NCBI GenBank assembly: GCA_022702705.1
Contig: CM040426.1
Coordinates: 79,073,877-79,137,876, forward strand
Length of the DNA stretch: 64,000 bases
Direction of reading: 5' to 3'
Source of the DNA: Papilionanthe hookeriana x Papilionanthe teres
Taxonomy: Eukaryota > Streptophyta > Magnoliopsida > Asparagales > Orchidaceae
Numbering within the stretch: position 1 is the stretch's first letter; each line of letters starts with the position of its first letter. The notes below the pieces were generated by a model that searched no databases, was not told the DNA's origin, and saw nothing but the letters and a program-made list of their open reading frames with translations. The translations under genes and the position numbers were made by a program. Positions 34,500 through 48,260 of this stretch are shown piece by piece.

Positions 34500-36900
34500 A
34501 TTTGCACTTGTGTTGTATATTTTGCATGCACCACCCCGCACTTTCAGTGCATTCATCACTAGTATATGTCATTCATATACTAGTGGTGAATGTTTTCTAT
34601 CTTTTGTTCGTTCTTAATCTGCTAGAACAATCACAGTGCATTGGGTCATGTGGCATTTGCATGTGTTCTCCAATCGTCTCTATGATGAAAATGGCTTGTT
34701 AGCTGAGTTTCCCTCTAATGGTCACAACACGGCAACTAGTGTTGCCCGTGAGGATGTCTCCATGGGCAATACTAGCCATCACACCGTGGACCGGCACACA
34801 TATGTTGTGCTAATGTTTCAAGGGGTCCAATAGGTGTCACATAAACTTTATATTTCTTAGGAATTATTTTAAAAGTATAAGAAAAATTTTTTTTTTTATT
34901 TCATGCGCTGTATTTTCAAAATCTATTTCAAAAGAAGTTGCATCCCTACTTTAGACCATATGAGAGGTCAACCTTTTAAAAAATAAGTTTTTTTTTTTTA
35001 TATATATAAATACTAGCATCTAGTGGCACCTCTTAAAATCTCTAGACCTTAAGATGGGGCTAGAGACGGCGATGCCATCAAAAGATATGTTAGACTTCTG
35101 ACTTAACCATGCACTCACTTAGATGTTGTGTGCTGACACTACGTTGGATGGTGTGCTAGGCTAAGGACTAGGGGCTAGGTAATCCTTTTTGATGTCCTGG
35201 CTATAACACTCTACTGGTTTGGTTGTCAAAGCCAGGTGCGCCTTTTGTGCTTTTGGTGTGTTTACATGTTTATCGGCTTGGAGATGTGTGCAGTAGTATA
35301 TTAGGTCCGTCTTCTTGCGAGGAGTCGTTCCTAGACAAACTCACACGTGTAACAAGGAGGAGCAAGTGACTAACTCCTTTTTGCATGTGCCGCTAAGCTC
35401 CTCCCGCAAGGCAATGCTGATATGCATTGCATGTAGGTAGTTTTTTCCGCTAACATTGTTTTCATGCAGTTCGAGTCATTTCTTTTACTTTTTCTATATA
35501 ATTTTTAGAGTCTTAGGATAGTCTTGCATTAAAAACAAGTTACGAGCACAGGTTCTAAGGTGTCAGATTGGGGGAACCATGTGACACGGACCAGGAGGTG
35601 CTTACTCGTTTCCCATACTTATTTTTAAATTTAATTGATTTATAATATAAATTTAATTGATTTATAATATTAGAACCGGATATACTTATGTGGTGTCTGA
35701 CCGACGTTTTCTGTTTCTGGATATGTTGTTCACCCAACGACACCCGACCTTTTATTAAATTTTATTTGATTTATTTTATTGTCTTTTTTGCATGCTTGTG
35801 TGCTTTAAATTACTTTCTCTTTTTACCTTGTGATTTTGTATTGGAATCGTGTGAATAACTTAGGCTCTCTAATGACCTAAAATTCTAAATTTTTTACAAA
35901 AGTTTAATAATAAAATTTTGAGATAATTAAATTTAGACTTAAAATATATTTTTAAAATCAACTCTTATTTTCCTGCATGGTCTTCGGGACGAATTTTAAA
36001 TGAGTTGCATAACATGGATATCACCCAATCCATTCTAATATGACATCCACGCTTAAAACCTGAAAAGATAATTATATCATATTGCATGTACAAAGAGAAG
36101 TCTTCGTACTTCTTCAACCCGACTGGCCAAACATAAATTTTATACTTGAGTTATTGTCTAGCACGCTTAGGGTGTTAGAGGATTCCTCGACCCAGACGGG
36201 GCATAAATATTTTATGAGAGCGTTCCGTCTTTGTTAGTCGTACCTCTCATTTCTTTCGATTAGTGGGTTTTTTTTTTTTTTTTTTTTTTTTGACCATAAG
36301 ACTATCAAGGTCTCATTGAATGATGCAATTCACAAATTGCTGACAAGAAAATCTCCGATTAATATTGTGTACGACTTGCTCAACCTATTCAAGTTAAATA
36401 AGATATAGTAAATCCAATAAATTTGAGTTTATCAAATCCAAAAACTATATATTCCGAACGGTATTTGATCCAATTTAAAATTAAATCTATTAAATTCATT
36501 AAACTTTTTTGAAATACATCTGCGCGTGTAGTTTTCTTTCTGAATTAAATTCATTAAAAATATGTAATGATTGAGTTTAATAAAGTCAAATTTACATAAA
36601 AAAAAACAAAAAAAAAAGGAAAATTGGATTTAGCACAACTAGTTCGCCATTGATTTTATTTATTATTTATTATTTTTTATTTATTTATTTTTACTAGATT
36701 TATGTTAAAAAGTGTGCAACTCCTGCTAAAATCCGGCTAGCAACCACCCCCTTAAAATCCTCATTTCGAAGTGCAGCAAAGCAGCAGACTTCCACCATTA
36801 AAAAACGTTCCATTTGATCAAAAAGTCAGAAGAACATCAAAGAGTTCGCAGAATTCAAAACTAAAAAACAGTATTATTTTTGAACTAATGATTAACAAAT
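34500..36900. other. Non-coding, probably repeat-derived
   Basis: No gene is recognised. A perfect 22-bp tandem pair (AAATTTAATTGATTTATAAT..) lies at 35627-35670, and a run of 24 T lies at 36268-36291. Composition between 35030 and 35550 looks like LTR sequence, but I cannot place ends. Confidence 0.4.
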
Positions 36901-37038
36901 TAAATTCCACCATTCGAGATACAACAAATTAAATTATTATATACAAATCAGTCACAATGATTAAATCTCAAACCATGATCACTGCAAATCTACAAATCAG
37001 TAACAATTAAGTAGTATGTATGTAAATACCCCTTCTTT

Positions 37039-40000
37039 TTAATGTGGAGCTAGTCCTAATTCCTTGCGCATCTGTTCATCAGGTTGCAAAGTCTTCGGAA
37101 TTGCACCGAATGCCCAGCGCGCAGCCTCTATTCCAGAAATACTGTTGTGTAAAATTGCAGAAGCTTCCTCTACGCCCTTCTTCAGACCTTGAAAAGAAAT
37201 AGACATGAAAGGTTTTGAAGTCGGACGAACGATCGCTTCAGAGACATTCTGATCGAGCTCAGCAGCTGTAACAAATCGCTTCGTCGCAGCTTCCCATGAC
37301 AGCTTCTCCCTGAACTCATCCGTCACCGGTGAAGGCTCTTCGGCGAGAGCTTCGAGAGTTAATTTCACAAATTCTTCACCACTACTGTAAGTATAACAAT
37401 TAGGAAATTGCTTGAAGAAGTCATTCGAAGGATGATTAGCACAGACGACTGTTTTACCCATTGCTAATGCTTCTGCTGTTGTTGTACAAACCACATCCGT
37501 TGTGCTTGGATTGATAAACACCTTGTAGCTGCAAGAGAGAGGAGAGAAGAGAGAATCAAACAAATTTACATCAAATAAACTCAAGTTGATGAGAATGTGG
37601 TAGGCTTACCCGTGAAATAGTGGGTCGTCGTGATCGCGACCGGGATAAATATTAATTGCGAGATTCAACTTTTTGGCTGATTCTTTAACTTGTTCAGAAT
37701 CTTCTCCATTCCCGAATAAATCAACTTGAAGACCTGATAGTTCATTCTGGTACTTGGAGAGCAGTTGGAGTAACTCTTTGTAGCCTTTGCTCCAGACCAT
37801 TTTTCCGATATAGTAGGCGCCTTTGGTGAAGCCAGGTTTGCCTTGTTGCTGCTGCCTGTGCTTCTCCATGCCAATCTGGAGAAACCTAGGGTTGACGCCA
37901 TGAACATTGCAAATGATGGATCGAGGTAAATCTTGAGTTGCACCTGATAATCTTATAACCTGGAAATTAATAAATCAACATTCTTATTTCTTTGAATTAT
38001 CATTGATCATTAATATAATCCATAAGATTTACTGCCCTAGTAGTTGGTATCTGTTACATAAAGCCTGTAAATGCTGTAAAGCTAAGCGTGATTAAAGCAA
38101 AAAACTACTATAGAATATAAAATTCCAATTGGAAGTCATATACTCATAGAAGTCGACAGTAAGAACATCACGAGCATAAAAAGCATGCATCTTCGGACTG
38201 ACTGTTGGGGATTTCTCAATAAAAATCTTAAAAATAAAAAAAGAAAAAACTAAAAACAGAACACACCAAAACAAGACGGGCTTTTACATGGTAACCACCC
38301 AAAATATTGAATTCATTTTAACCACACAAACATTAAATATAACATTTTAACCACTTTTTTCCATTATAACCACCCTCCATTACTCACTAATGAAAATTTT
38401 GAGTGAAACTTTTGGGTGGTTAAGATGTTATATTTAAAGATTTGGATAGTTAAAATGTTAAATTTAAAATTTAGATGGTTAAAATGAAATATTCGATGTT
38501 TTGAGCGGTGATTATGTAAAATCCCAACAAAATATTTGCTCGAGTAATAAGAGAGATATATTATAATTTACCATTAAGGTTTAATTTTTATTTTATATTA
38601 TTTATTATTATTGCAGTTCCAGTAAGGGCTTGATTGTTATAGTCCTCCAACTTCAAGCAGCTGATTGCCAAACACCGATTGTTTTATCTAATTAGTTTGA
38701 AAATTTTTAAATCTAAAAATGATTCCAAGTGTTTCAAGTGCTAAGAGAATTATAATTGCACTTTTTTTAACAAGATATAGTAGGATTTTGAGTTTTTTTT
38801 ATGGGCTATACTAATAGGATCCCTATTGTATGATTGACTATTGAAGAAAATTTTCAATTTTCGCCATTTTGAGTGCAGGGTAGATATGCAATCTTGGAGC
38901 ACTTTATAGGTGTTAATGATTACTTTGGGGCAAGTCTCCCTGTTCGGGGTAAAGCCTGAATCATATTTCTGGATGATTTCTCTCCTTGTTCGTGTTATTA
39001 ATTTATTTATTGGTTGGTGTGTGTGATTAAAGTGTCATGCGCTACACAGGCCAAATAAATTTTCATGTGTAAAACGGAATGTCTGCTTAAATTTTATATT
39101 GTTCAGAATTTTCTTATGAATTTTATATTTCAAATTATTACATTATTATTCGGAATGAATGAAGCAAACTAGTTATTTTTACATCAAAACAAACCTATCA
39201 TTGCTAAAGTTAAAATCTGGTAACCATTGGATTGTGCTTATGTATTTACATTGTGCATTTCATCTCAGTAAAAGAACTAAATAAAAAATATAATATAAAC
39301 AAAATTAGGCAAATAATGATTTCAAATAAATACAATGTAGCTATTAGGAGTAAATTATAAAATTACATTTGATTGGAGGCATAGCCTATAGATGTTTTTA
39401 AAATTGATTCATAATTTGGAACGCTTTTTTTAAGAAAACAATTAATTTGATTCTAAGAAGTTCTAACTATTGAAACAAAATCAGTCATACATGCTCAAAC
39501 TTATTGGATTAGAAAGCAAACAAATAAAATGATCAGAATTGAACTGAATATTTAGAAGTAATCTGCGTCTGAAGAATATCGAGATCATATGAATAATCAC
39601 TCCAAGAATTGTACATGCTAGTGTGTTAATTGCACATTCATTTAATTTTACTTATTAAATAGTGCATTATATAGCAAATTCATTCATATCTCTAAATGTT
39701 TGTGCATTCAATGTTCAAGGTTTTTATGTAAAACTTCATCAAAGTCTATTACAAATAAAAAACCATAAGGTCAGTTCATACTAATTATCAAAGCATAAAA
39801 ACATGAAATGAGGAATATAGACAAAAATTACTTGTCATATGTGGCAACTACTCTCTATCACAAGTTGGGAAGAAAATTGCAAAAAAGAGACTTAGATTTT
39901 AACACTTAACAAAAAAGCAATCGAGTCCTTATTAGAAAATTACCTTATGGCAGTATATATTAATAACCCAGTTATTGATGTATCTCAAGAAGAAGGCCTG

Positions 40001-40576
40001 TATGTGCCCATTCTTTTCCCTTTTCACATATTCCAAATAGTTGGTATGCACAACACCAATGACTCGACGAAATTTAATTTTCCACCTCTGTCCGTGATGA
40101 TACCACGTAAGATGTTCAGGTTCCTCTAGCACAGCAATATCTGCTCTCTCATCAGGAATAGTTTCTGTAATATCACCAACGGGTAGAATGCTCCTCTTCT
40201 CTATTGAAAACTAGAAAAAAGAATAAAAAGGAATTCATTAGAAAGGCGAACATCAAAATTTTAGCACAAAAATTGATCCTTAGATGTTTACTAAACCAAT
40301 ATTAATAATAAAGAGTGGAGCATTCTTTAGCTTTGTCATAGTTTTGTAAACTATCAGCATCAGCCCTCATTGTGATTGAAACTGAATCCAATTTGGTAGT
40401 CATCAAACCTTAATCTTTATATTGAATGCAACAGGCTTTGCGTAACATATGATGCTTGTAGAAGTAAATTAAGTCATTATGAAAAAAGAAATTAAAGAAC
40501 AAATAATTCAAAGAAGCAGGGAACTCTACCTTTTATAAAAAGCAAAATTTTGTATTTATGCGCTTGTGTAAGTATG

Positions 40577-40632
<56 letters not shown>

Positions 40633-43600
40633 TGACCTCGCATTTCGATCGCGCTCACGTCAAAATTTTGCGACGATACTAAATTTCGACGCAATTTTGA
40701 CGCGCTCGTCGACGAGGTTGCACCGTACGACCTCGGACAACGAAACGGACTTGCGCCGATGCGTCGGAACGTCGATTTCACTTAAAATCGACGTTAAGCT
40801 TGCGACGATAGCCTGTCGGGGGCAAAACTCGTAATTTAAGTTTTTTTTAAAATAAAAAAAATATATTTATATTTTAAAACTTCTTTTAAAAAAAAAAAAA
40901 AAATATAAACCTAATTAAACTAAATCTGTCCTAACTCTCCTCACGCTCGACCGGTCGGCTCCGTCTCTCCCGCGCGAGCTCCGCGGAGCTTCGTCCCTCC
41001 GCGCTCGAGCGTGCTCCCTGGCGGCCGTTTGCTCCTCGAGCCGCTCGCGATCCTATCCTTATCCCTGTGCGAGCAACTTGCCCCTGCGTACGCCCCCTAC
41101 CGATCTCTCTCGCTCCTCTCCTGCGGCAATTTGCCGCCGGTCCCACTGCGCCCGATCCCGTAGGTTGATCTCTTGACTTCGCTTCCCCTTCTCTGCTCTA
41201 TTTAAACCCCATTTGGGGTGGGATTGGGGTTGGCCGAAACCTTTGTGAAGAGAGGAGTTCTTTGTTGGAACGTTTCACGTACTTGCGGTTTGCTTCACAT
41301 GTGTGTTACTGCTGATCACGGTAACTCTCACTACCCCTTTCTTATTCTCGGTTTTGGCCTAGGGAAGTTGTTATTCTCGTTATTTATTTAGCCTTCCCTG
41401 TTTTGATGTTTTCGGTTGGGCAAGCATGTGTTAAGGGAAGCTTTATTTCATTGTGTAAGTCTTGGAAATGCTCTTCTTATGGCTTGAAGCATGATTAGGG
41501 AGTACATTGAATATATTTAGTTAGGACTCAAGGTCCTTTGCATGTTTTGGCTTGATGAAAGAAATGGAGAATCTGATTTAGCTTTATATGTATGTGGAGC
41601 TTGTTTCTTTGCTCCTTCTATCTCTCTTGTTAGAAAGCATGCTAGGGGAAAATTAAGCTTGGTTTGGAAGGACTTCAGTTGGTTCCTTCAATATATGCAT
41701 GAAAGGCTTGTTCTCTACTTCCTCTACTTCTTCTTCATTGCGGTTTTACATGTTGAAACATTGAATATATGGAGGAGTTAGTTTTGGCTCTATGCTTGAT
41801 ATACTTGTGGCCTCGTTGTGATTTATTTTGACCTCATTTAGAGGCGTGCTCGGCTTATTCTAGCTTGTACCCGTAAGCATTACTTGGGTATATGGTTATT
41901 GCACCTATTCTAACATTTGCAGGAATTCGTTCTCATGGCTTTATAGTTAGCTCAGTTTTTGGGATCATATATTGGTTGGGTTTGGTTTTTGACGAGTTCT
42001 CGGTTTGGCTTTGAACTGGGTTCATTTCGACCCTATGCTTGGCTCAGTTTTTTTTGGCCTTTCTTATGATTTGAATTGCTGATTTATGTTGAGCTTGTGC
42101 TAGGCTTACTTTGCCTTTACTCTGGCTCGGTTTTAGCCCCTCGGTTTTGATCTCATTGACATTTTTGGTTTCAATATTATACATAAATGGCTGCAGCTCT
42201 CATTTGGGTTCATCTTGAGCTTTATTATGGTTTGATTTTGGTCCCTGGATCTCTTTTAAATTGATTCTATATTGGGGGGCTGTTCTGGGCTGATATTTGG
42301 GGCTCGGGTTTGTCATTTTGGTAGGCTGGCTGCTGCTCTTTTGTGGGCTTTTATTGAAGTTTTGGAGTGGGTTTTGGTGGCTCGAGCAAGGCTTTGTTGT
42401 TGGAGTTTGAGGAGGTATGTTGAAGTTGAAGTTTAGGTTTGATTTGTAGCCTCATATTGGCTCGAGTTTGAGCCCTATGCTGGCTTGGCCGAATCTCATT
42501 AAGGCCCCCTCATTCTTATTTGATGAATGGATTAGTTTGTGCTTGGCTTAACTTGAAGCACATAAGAATTGGTATGTTATTTGTACACTTGATTTTGGCT
42601 CATCCCATTTGGAAGTTTAGCTCGGTGGTGATGTTTTGTGAAGTGCTCATTTGAATTTGAGTGTTTGGTGAGTTCTTTACTTGTTTGATGAGTTTGAAGC
42701 TGGCTTGAGATGTTGTGAGGGTGTGCATATCCACCTTCTTATATGTTTGCGTCCCGGCAATTCACCTACTACTGTTGTGAGTCTGATCCAGAGTTGTGAG
42801 AGTGGGCTTATGTGAAAGGGATTCTATTCCAAATAAAAAAAAAGAAAAAAAAAAGGAGAGAAAGAAAGAGAGAGGTTTGGTTGAGGAGCAGGAAGTCTGG
42901 AGTTTAGTATAGGTCCGGAGTTTCAGTTGGCTTTCTCGGAGTCTTTTTTTTTCATTTTTTCTTTTTCTCGTTTGATTTATCGATTTTTAAACGATTCTCG
43001 AGGGTCACTGCTTTATGTTCAGTCCTATCTGAATGCAGGGATGTCCATCTCAGGGATAATCCAATTGTGCCCGGGGAAGAAAATGACGTCCCGGGACCGA
43101 TTCGAGGATCTCGGGCTCGCTTTCGGCGTTCGTTGTTACATGTTTTAGGGGTGAGTGGATTAACTCGCCTTCTAGTCTTTAGTCTTTTCCGGGTGCTGGA
43201 GGCGGTTTAATCCTCTATTTTTCACCTTCTTGTTGATTTACATGTGTTCCCGCTTCACTCGGAGTAGGTTTTGTTTTTGTTTTGTTTTGGGGCGATGACG
43301 GCGATGATGCAAAAGCGCACGCCGGTGATAGAGTAGAATGATATCCCATCCTACGACATCGGGACTCACTCAGGGGTCCGATGAACGATGAGGATGACGG
43401 TATCGTTCGCCGTCTAAGAGACAAGCGGGGCACCCGTACACTTCTTAGGATTGTTAGCGATCCTTACTCTACGAAATGATCAACTCGTGGACGATTATAT
43501 CTTTCAAAATCCGATAAGAATATGATATTACGTTTCGCAATAAAAAATATATCCCTACCACAATCAAAATATATAAACTCTCTTTGCATGTATCGAAACT

Positions 43601-46600
43601 CGTATGCATAGTCAAAAATACAAATTTCAAAACTATATTATAAAATTTGATTGTCCACTTGTTGATTATCGATCTTGGGTGAACACTCTCCCGAGTCGGG
43701 TTCGTTGGACACCTCTTCGTTGAGTGGCGAGGCTCTATACACTCGTGTGATCGAGTAGCGCTTCGACGACCCTTCGAGCAGACTTCACGCTTCGAGTCTA
43801 GCTTCGACCTGAGTGCTATGCGGTTTTCTTCGGGTTTTCGTTTGATTTTTGATAGAGCACTCGTGGTCTTTTAGGATTTTCTCGGAGTTTTGGTGACTTT
43901 TCTACTTTTCTCGAGACTTTCCAGTTGTGAGTCGATCACTTTGTTTTCTCGAGCTTTTCGACGACCTTTTCTTTTGCTTGCTTGGCTTACATGTGACACT
44001 TCACTTGGCTAGACGAAAGAAAATAACGGGCCTCCGGGTATACGGGTTTGTTTACATTTGCAGTCGTGTTACGCTTCTTTGCTACTTCATTGCATGCTAT
44101 ATCTTGTTTAGCCAGTCACTTTTCATACCTCTCTATTGCATGTTATCCCGTTTAAGACGTTACATTATATATCGTTAGACGTCTTCTATCGTATTCTCGT
44201 CTTTATATACATATCCCGATATAAACCGTACAACACTTAAACATATTTGCGTAGGATGTTTAGAAGAACTTCGACCATGGGCTACTCTGATTGAACATTT
44301 TGACCGCCACGCCTAGAAACCCAAGCCTCTTCACAAGAAGGAACTCGGAGCTAAGTATAGTGGGCAAGGCACGGTCGTCTTCAATGATGGAGCTTGTCGT
44401 CGTCAAGTAAAACCATAGGATAGCTCGGGAAGTTATTGAGGCTCGCTTTCGGACCTCCGACATCCTCAGTTCTTCTCCATTTGGATTCTACATTCCAAAT
44501 TCGAGCTAACTCTTTCTGACACCCTCCACATCTTATTTCATTGAAAAGTCCTATTCGTTTGGCACTCCTCAAGATAATATTTCCGATTTTTATCGAGAGT
44601 ATTCTTAGATGATTTCGGTCATTTAAGATGTAATTAACTATAGAGCTTGCCTTATAGGAAGCATTTTCCGAACCAACTTAAAATAAACCCTATTTAATTC
44701 TTCATATTAAATAGGAATTTATCAATGAATAAATTGGTTTCACGAGCCAAACGGACGTCATATATTTCTTAGTTTATTTGATCGAGCCATCACCCTAAGT
44801 CTTGTGTTTGTCTTTCGGGATAAGTGCATGACTATGAGGTGTAATGCTTCTTTCATTCAAACTATGAAAAATATGAGGTCGGTTGACTTCCTTCTTTTCG
44901 TTGAAGGATCCTTCAGAAGCGAGGCGACGGGATTCAGATTCCGGCGACCGACAGACTTCTACGGCAGCTTACGCACGATAAACAACTTGTCGACAATATA
45001 TATATATATATCTATTGACGTACAATAATAACATAACAGTTTTAGTATCTTTGATATGTACTTGAGCACTTGAATAGTTTTTTGAAATATCTATCATATA
45101 AATAAACATGAGTGAAAAAAAAAATTTCAATTTGTCAAATAGTAACACAAAAAGGATGTTGGCCCATGGTCTAAAAAATCTGCAATAATAATAGCAACCA
45201 TGACATCACCTTCTATTTTAAAGTATAAATCATCTTATTTGTTATATGGAAGCATCTTTCTTTTTATCGATTTTGTGCTGAGAAAAAAATAATTATCATA
45301 ACTAGTTTGAAGTATGACGTTCTCAAAGAAACAACACGAGCATGAGCATTTGGACTACTTTGACCTAAAACAAAATTATAATTTGTGAAATTTTTAGTTT
45401 TTTTCTTTCAATGTTCGATCTATGACTTTTATTAACCAATAACTTGGTTTAGTGGAATAGTAAATCCAATTAACAAAACAAGAGAGGTGAAACTTCGATA
45501 AGCATGTGGATTGACTAAAACAAGTCATTATTATCAAAATGTTGAGATATGAGAAAATGTTTTTGCTCCAGTATTCAATGTCATTGCTTTGAACCTTGTA
45601 AGATCGTTGGGTTTAAATATCACTTGATGATTCTCACTCCCTTTTGTAACAAGGAAATAATATAATTCTATACCCTTTTTTTCCTTTCCATTGAAAGAGG
45701 AAAGTGTACAAAATATTGATCCTGCGGTGAAACATTTGTAATTGAACCAGCCTTAAGTTTTTGACAACATTGAGTTATGCTAATTCATATTTTTATTCAA
45801 AATAAAAACTCTCCTTTTACAAATGCGAATAATGAGTCCTAATATGCGATTAAACCATCAGATGGCACAAAAAAACATATCACATTCACAAATTTCACAT
45901 CCAAAGGCTTAGAAATTCTACTCTATATTTGAATCAAAACTGTAAGAAATTAAGCATGTTTCATCGCAGCATAGCCATCCCATACATTCTGGTAAATTGC
46001 TGAAAAAAATTAAACTCACTATTGCAAGGCTATAAACGTCATTTTCTCCAAAAGTAAAGTGCCATGATAATAATCCCCTGGTTGTTTACATGGGGCAATT
46101 ATAGTCCCATATTCTATAAAAGTGTTAAATTAGTTCTCATAATTTTTAAATTGGGGTTGAAATAGTCCTTCGAGGAGATTCTACAGACCATATTAAAATA
46201 AAGGGACTAAATTGGCACTTTATAGACTCTGAGACTAAAATGACTCACTACAAAGAGTCGGGGATTATTTTAACACTTCCCACTTCTCTGTAATCATTCA
46301 AATTATATGGAAACATCACTTACTTTTCCAGGATAGAAGGTTATGCTGAATAGTAATCTGATATTAGTCCTTTCTTCCAGCCATTTCCGAACATAAGCCT
46401 CATGATCTGAAGGGCAACTGAAGGTAATTTGGTTGGGATATACTACCTCTTGATCCTTCAAAGAGAGCCATGGAATCACCAAAGTAACTTCTCTGCTTCC
46501 ATCCTTAGCAAGATAAGCAGCACGAAACAAAGGGTTGACAGCAGTGCCAGTCATCCAGGGAAGGCTTGCAGTGGTAAAAATCGCAATATGCTGCTTCAAA

Positions 46601-46605
46601 GACAT
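37039..46605 (-). CDS. DGD2: Digalactosyldiacylglycerol synthase 2 (DGD2 type)
   Basis: The enzyme transfers galactose from UDP-Gal to monogalactosyldiacylglycerol, making DGDG at the chloroplast outer envelope (family GT4). DGD2-type enzymes are known for raised expression under phosphate shortage. Coding exons: 46324-46605 (residues 1-94), 39944-40210 (95-183), 37610-37959 (184-300), 37039-37528 (300-462, stop included). Donors are GTAAGT, GTAATT and GTAAGC; all acceptors are AG, and the frame joins exactly. Motifs: QHIAIFTTASLPWMTGTAVN at the start; LEEPEHLTWYHHG; HTNYLEYVKRE; FTKGAYYIGKMVWSKGYKEL (about 227-246); NPSTTDVVCTTTAEALAMGK (306-325). The length of 462 is close to the 473 of Arabidopsis DGD2. 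The absence of the long N-terminal extension separates it from DGD1. The start ATG aligns with the family start. Introns are 6113, 1984 and 81 bp, and introns 1 and 2 carry repeats. I see no stop or shift, so I take the gene as intact. Confidence 0.95.
38282..38521. mobile_element. Foldback MITE in DGD2 intron 2
   Basis: The left end TTTTACATGGTAACCACCCA and the reverse complement of the right end (TTTTACATAATCACCGCTCA) match over most of about 30 bases. The interior repeats GTGGTTAAAATG-type words in both orientations, so the 240-bp unit can fold back. No clear target duplication was found. Confidence 0.65.
40579..40628. repeat. (AT)n microsatellite
   Basis: About 25 AT dinucleotides in DGD2 intron 1. 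The LTR-like block begins at its right edge, and a shorter AT run continues at the block's far side (44995-45011). Confidence 0.95.
40628..44995. mobile_element. 4.37-kb LTR-like block (solo LTR or LARD candidate)
   Basis: The block begins TGTGTTGACC and ends TTGTCGACA. TGTTGAC is nearly the inverse of GTCGACA, as expected for LTR ends. ATATA flanks both sides, but in an (AT)n tract this is weak support. Composition differs sharply from the intron: GC-rich at 40630-41160, then a TATTTAAA box at 41199-41206, then long G/T-rich text with recurring GGCTCGGTTTTGG-like words (41320-42620). No coding homology, primer site or internal LTR pair was seen. Large-LTR gypsy lineages and LARDs have LTRs of this size. 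The strand could not be fixed; the TATA box favours plus. Confidence 0.55.
46085..46290. mobile_element. Short foldback repeat in DGD2 intron 1
   Basis: ATAAAAGTGTTAAATTAGT and ACTAAATTGGCACTTTAT are inverted relatives, flanked by GGCAATTATAGTCCC and GGGATTATTTTAACACTTCC. It looks like the common plant GGGACTAAA-type MITE. It lies only about 35 bp from the exon 1 donor. Confidence 0.55.
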
Positions 46606-47989
46606 GGCTCCTTAGAAAGTTGCAAATTAATGCTTCTGCTTATTCAAAGGGCATATTATCCTTAGTCAGAAAAACATAAAATCAACTGAATCTCCATAAA
46701 CCAGGCTAAAAATTTCAAAAAGGAATCCACTATTACAAAAAGGTCTTTTTAGGAAAATATTGACACTTTTAAAAATCATGCTTGGCAAGAAAGACTAACA
46801 GAATAAGAAAAATACAAGCTATATTTTGACAAAAGAAACGGGAGATTCCAAACATTAGGTTCATTTACAAGCTAAAAATTGCATTGTGAACATCGATAAT
46901 ATTCAACAGACAAAACAAATTGCATTGTGAACCTCAATAATATTCAGCAGATAATAAAAATTGCCAACTTTAGCAGTGTATATAACAGGCTTTCTAATTG
47001 GTTAAAATGCTTGAAATGTCTAGAAACCTAGTTAATATTACAGAGAAAATACTCTTCATGGATGAATGTATCATAATCTTCATTAGCCTTATCTCAACTT
47101 GGAGGAACAATATGAATAATAATTACTATTAATGAAAGTAGAATCCCTATATTGACACATGAATTTTGCAAAGACATAAAAAAAAAAAAGGTCATCACAA
47201 CTATTGTAAGGAAAATGGTATATTGTAAAGCAAAGGTTATGATAAAGGTTGGCATAATATCATTGATTGATAGAGGCACTGTAATGCGTCAATCAACCCA
47301 TTGTCATTGATGGAGAAGGGATGCAGCATAGAGAGATGATTCTCTCTCAGGGGATAACAAAAGTAAAATTAATCGCAAAGTAGGAAATTATTATGATGCA
47401 TGCAGTGGAGGGATGATTCTCTCTCACAGAATAACATAAGTAAAATTAATTGCCAAGTAAGAAATTATTAAGATGTATGCATGGAGCTTTTTCCCCATAC
47501 TTCTCTCATAAAATTCTGATTTCATACCACTTTAAATTCATGAAAATCTTGGATAAGATTTAGACCAAATCTCATTTTGATTTACAAATTTCTTAGCTAT
47601 CAAACTCAAGATCATATTGACACCTTACCAAGCTTCAAATTCATATTGTTCTATAAAATCAAAGAGTACGAGGCAATTCTCGGCTTCCACCTATGGATGG
47701 CATTAAGGGCTCTCAATTCAAGAGATGGTGTTCAACTATAAGAAGATTGCATGAAGGTTAAATAAAACGGTGGCCTGCAGCCTGAGTTAGAGAAGAATAG
47801 TAGCTGAAGGTCAAGTCCTGATGGTCAATGAAGCAACTCAGTAAGGATGACGATCAGAGCAGGATGAGGTACTGGCATAACACTGTGTGGGCTTGCAACT
47901 GAAATAAAAAAAAAAAAAGAAAAATTCGATTTATTTTCAATTGCACAGAAGTGGAAGAAGGAAAGGTGTATTATTTAGTATCATATATA

Positions 47990-48260
47990 CATAAATACAT
48001 ACATACATACATACATAATACACACACGTACATACATGCTCATACAATTGCTAATATTATTCTTTCTTCAAATTTCATTATGGTTTGAGACTTTTTAGTT
48101 GTTAAGGGTTAACAATCAAGTTAAAGGTGAAGAAATATGCAAAGACATGTTTAGGGTCTGCAAATAAATTATACCTCATAATTATTTCTAGATTAGGTGA
48201 TCCTTTATTCTATAAGGCTGTGGACAACCACATAATTATTATTATTATTATTATTATTTT
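47990..48260. repeat. Microsatellites (ACAT)n and (ATT)n
   Basis: An ACAT run lies at about 47991-48016 and an ATT run at about 48234-48259, both upstream of the DGD2 start codon in the presumed 5' leader intron or promoter. Confidence 0.85.

Noticed and set aside
37665..37943. 92-codon frame on the minus strand
   Set aside because: It is an out-of-frame reading of DGD2 exon 3. The true frame gives FTKGAYYIGKMVWSKGYKEL.
40579..40628. ATATA flanks as proof of a target duplication for the 4.4-kb block
   Set aside because: In an AT dinucleotide tract any 5-mer would match, so it is only weak support. The terminal inverted bases carry more weight.
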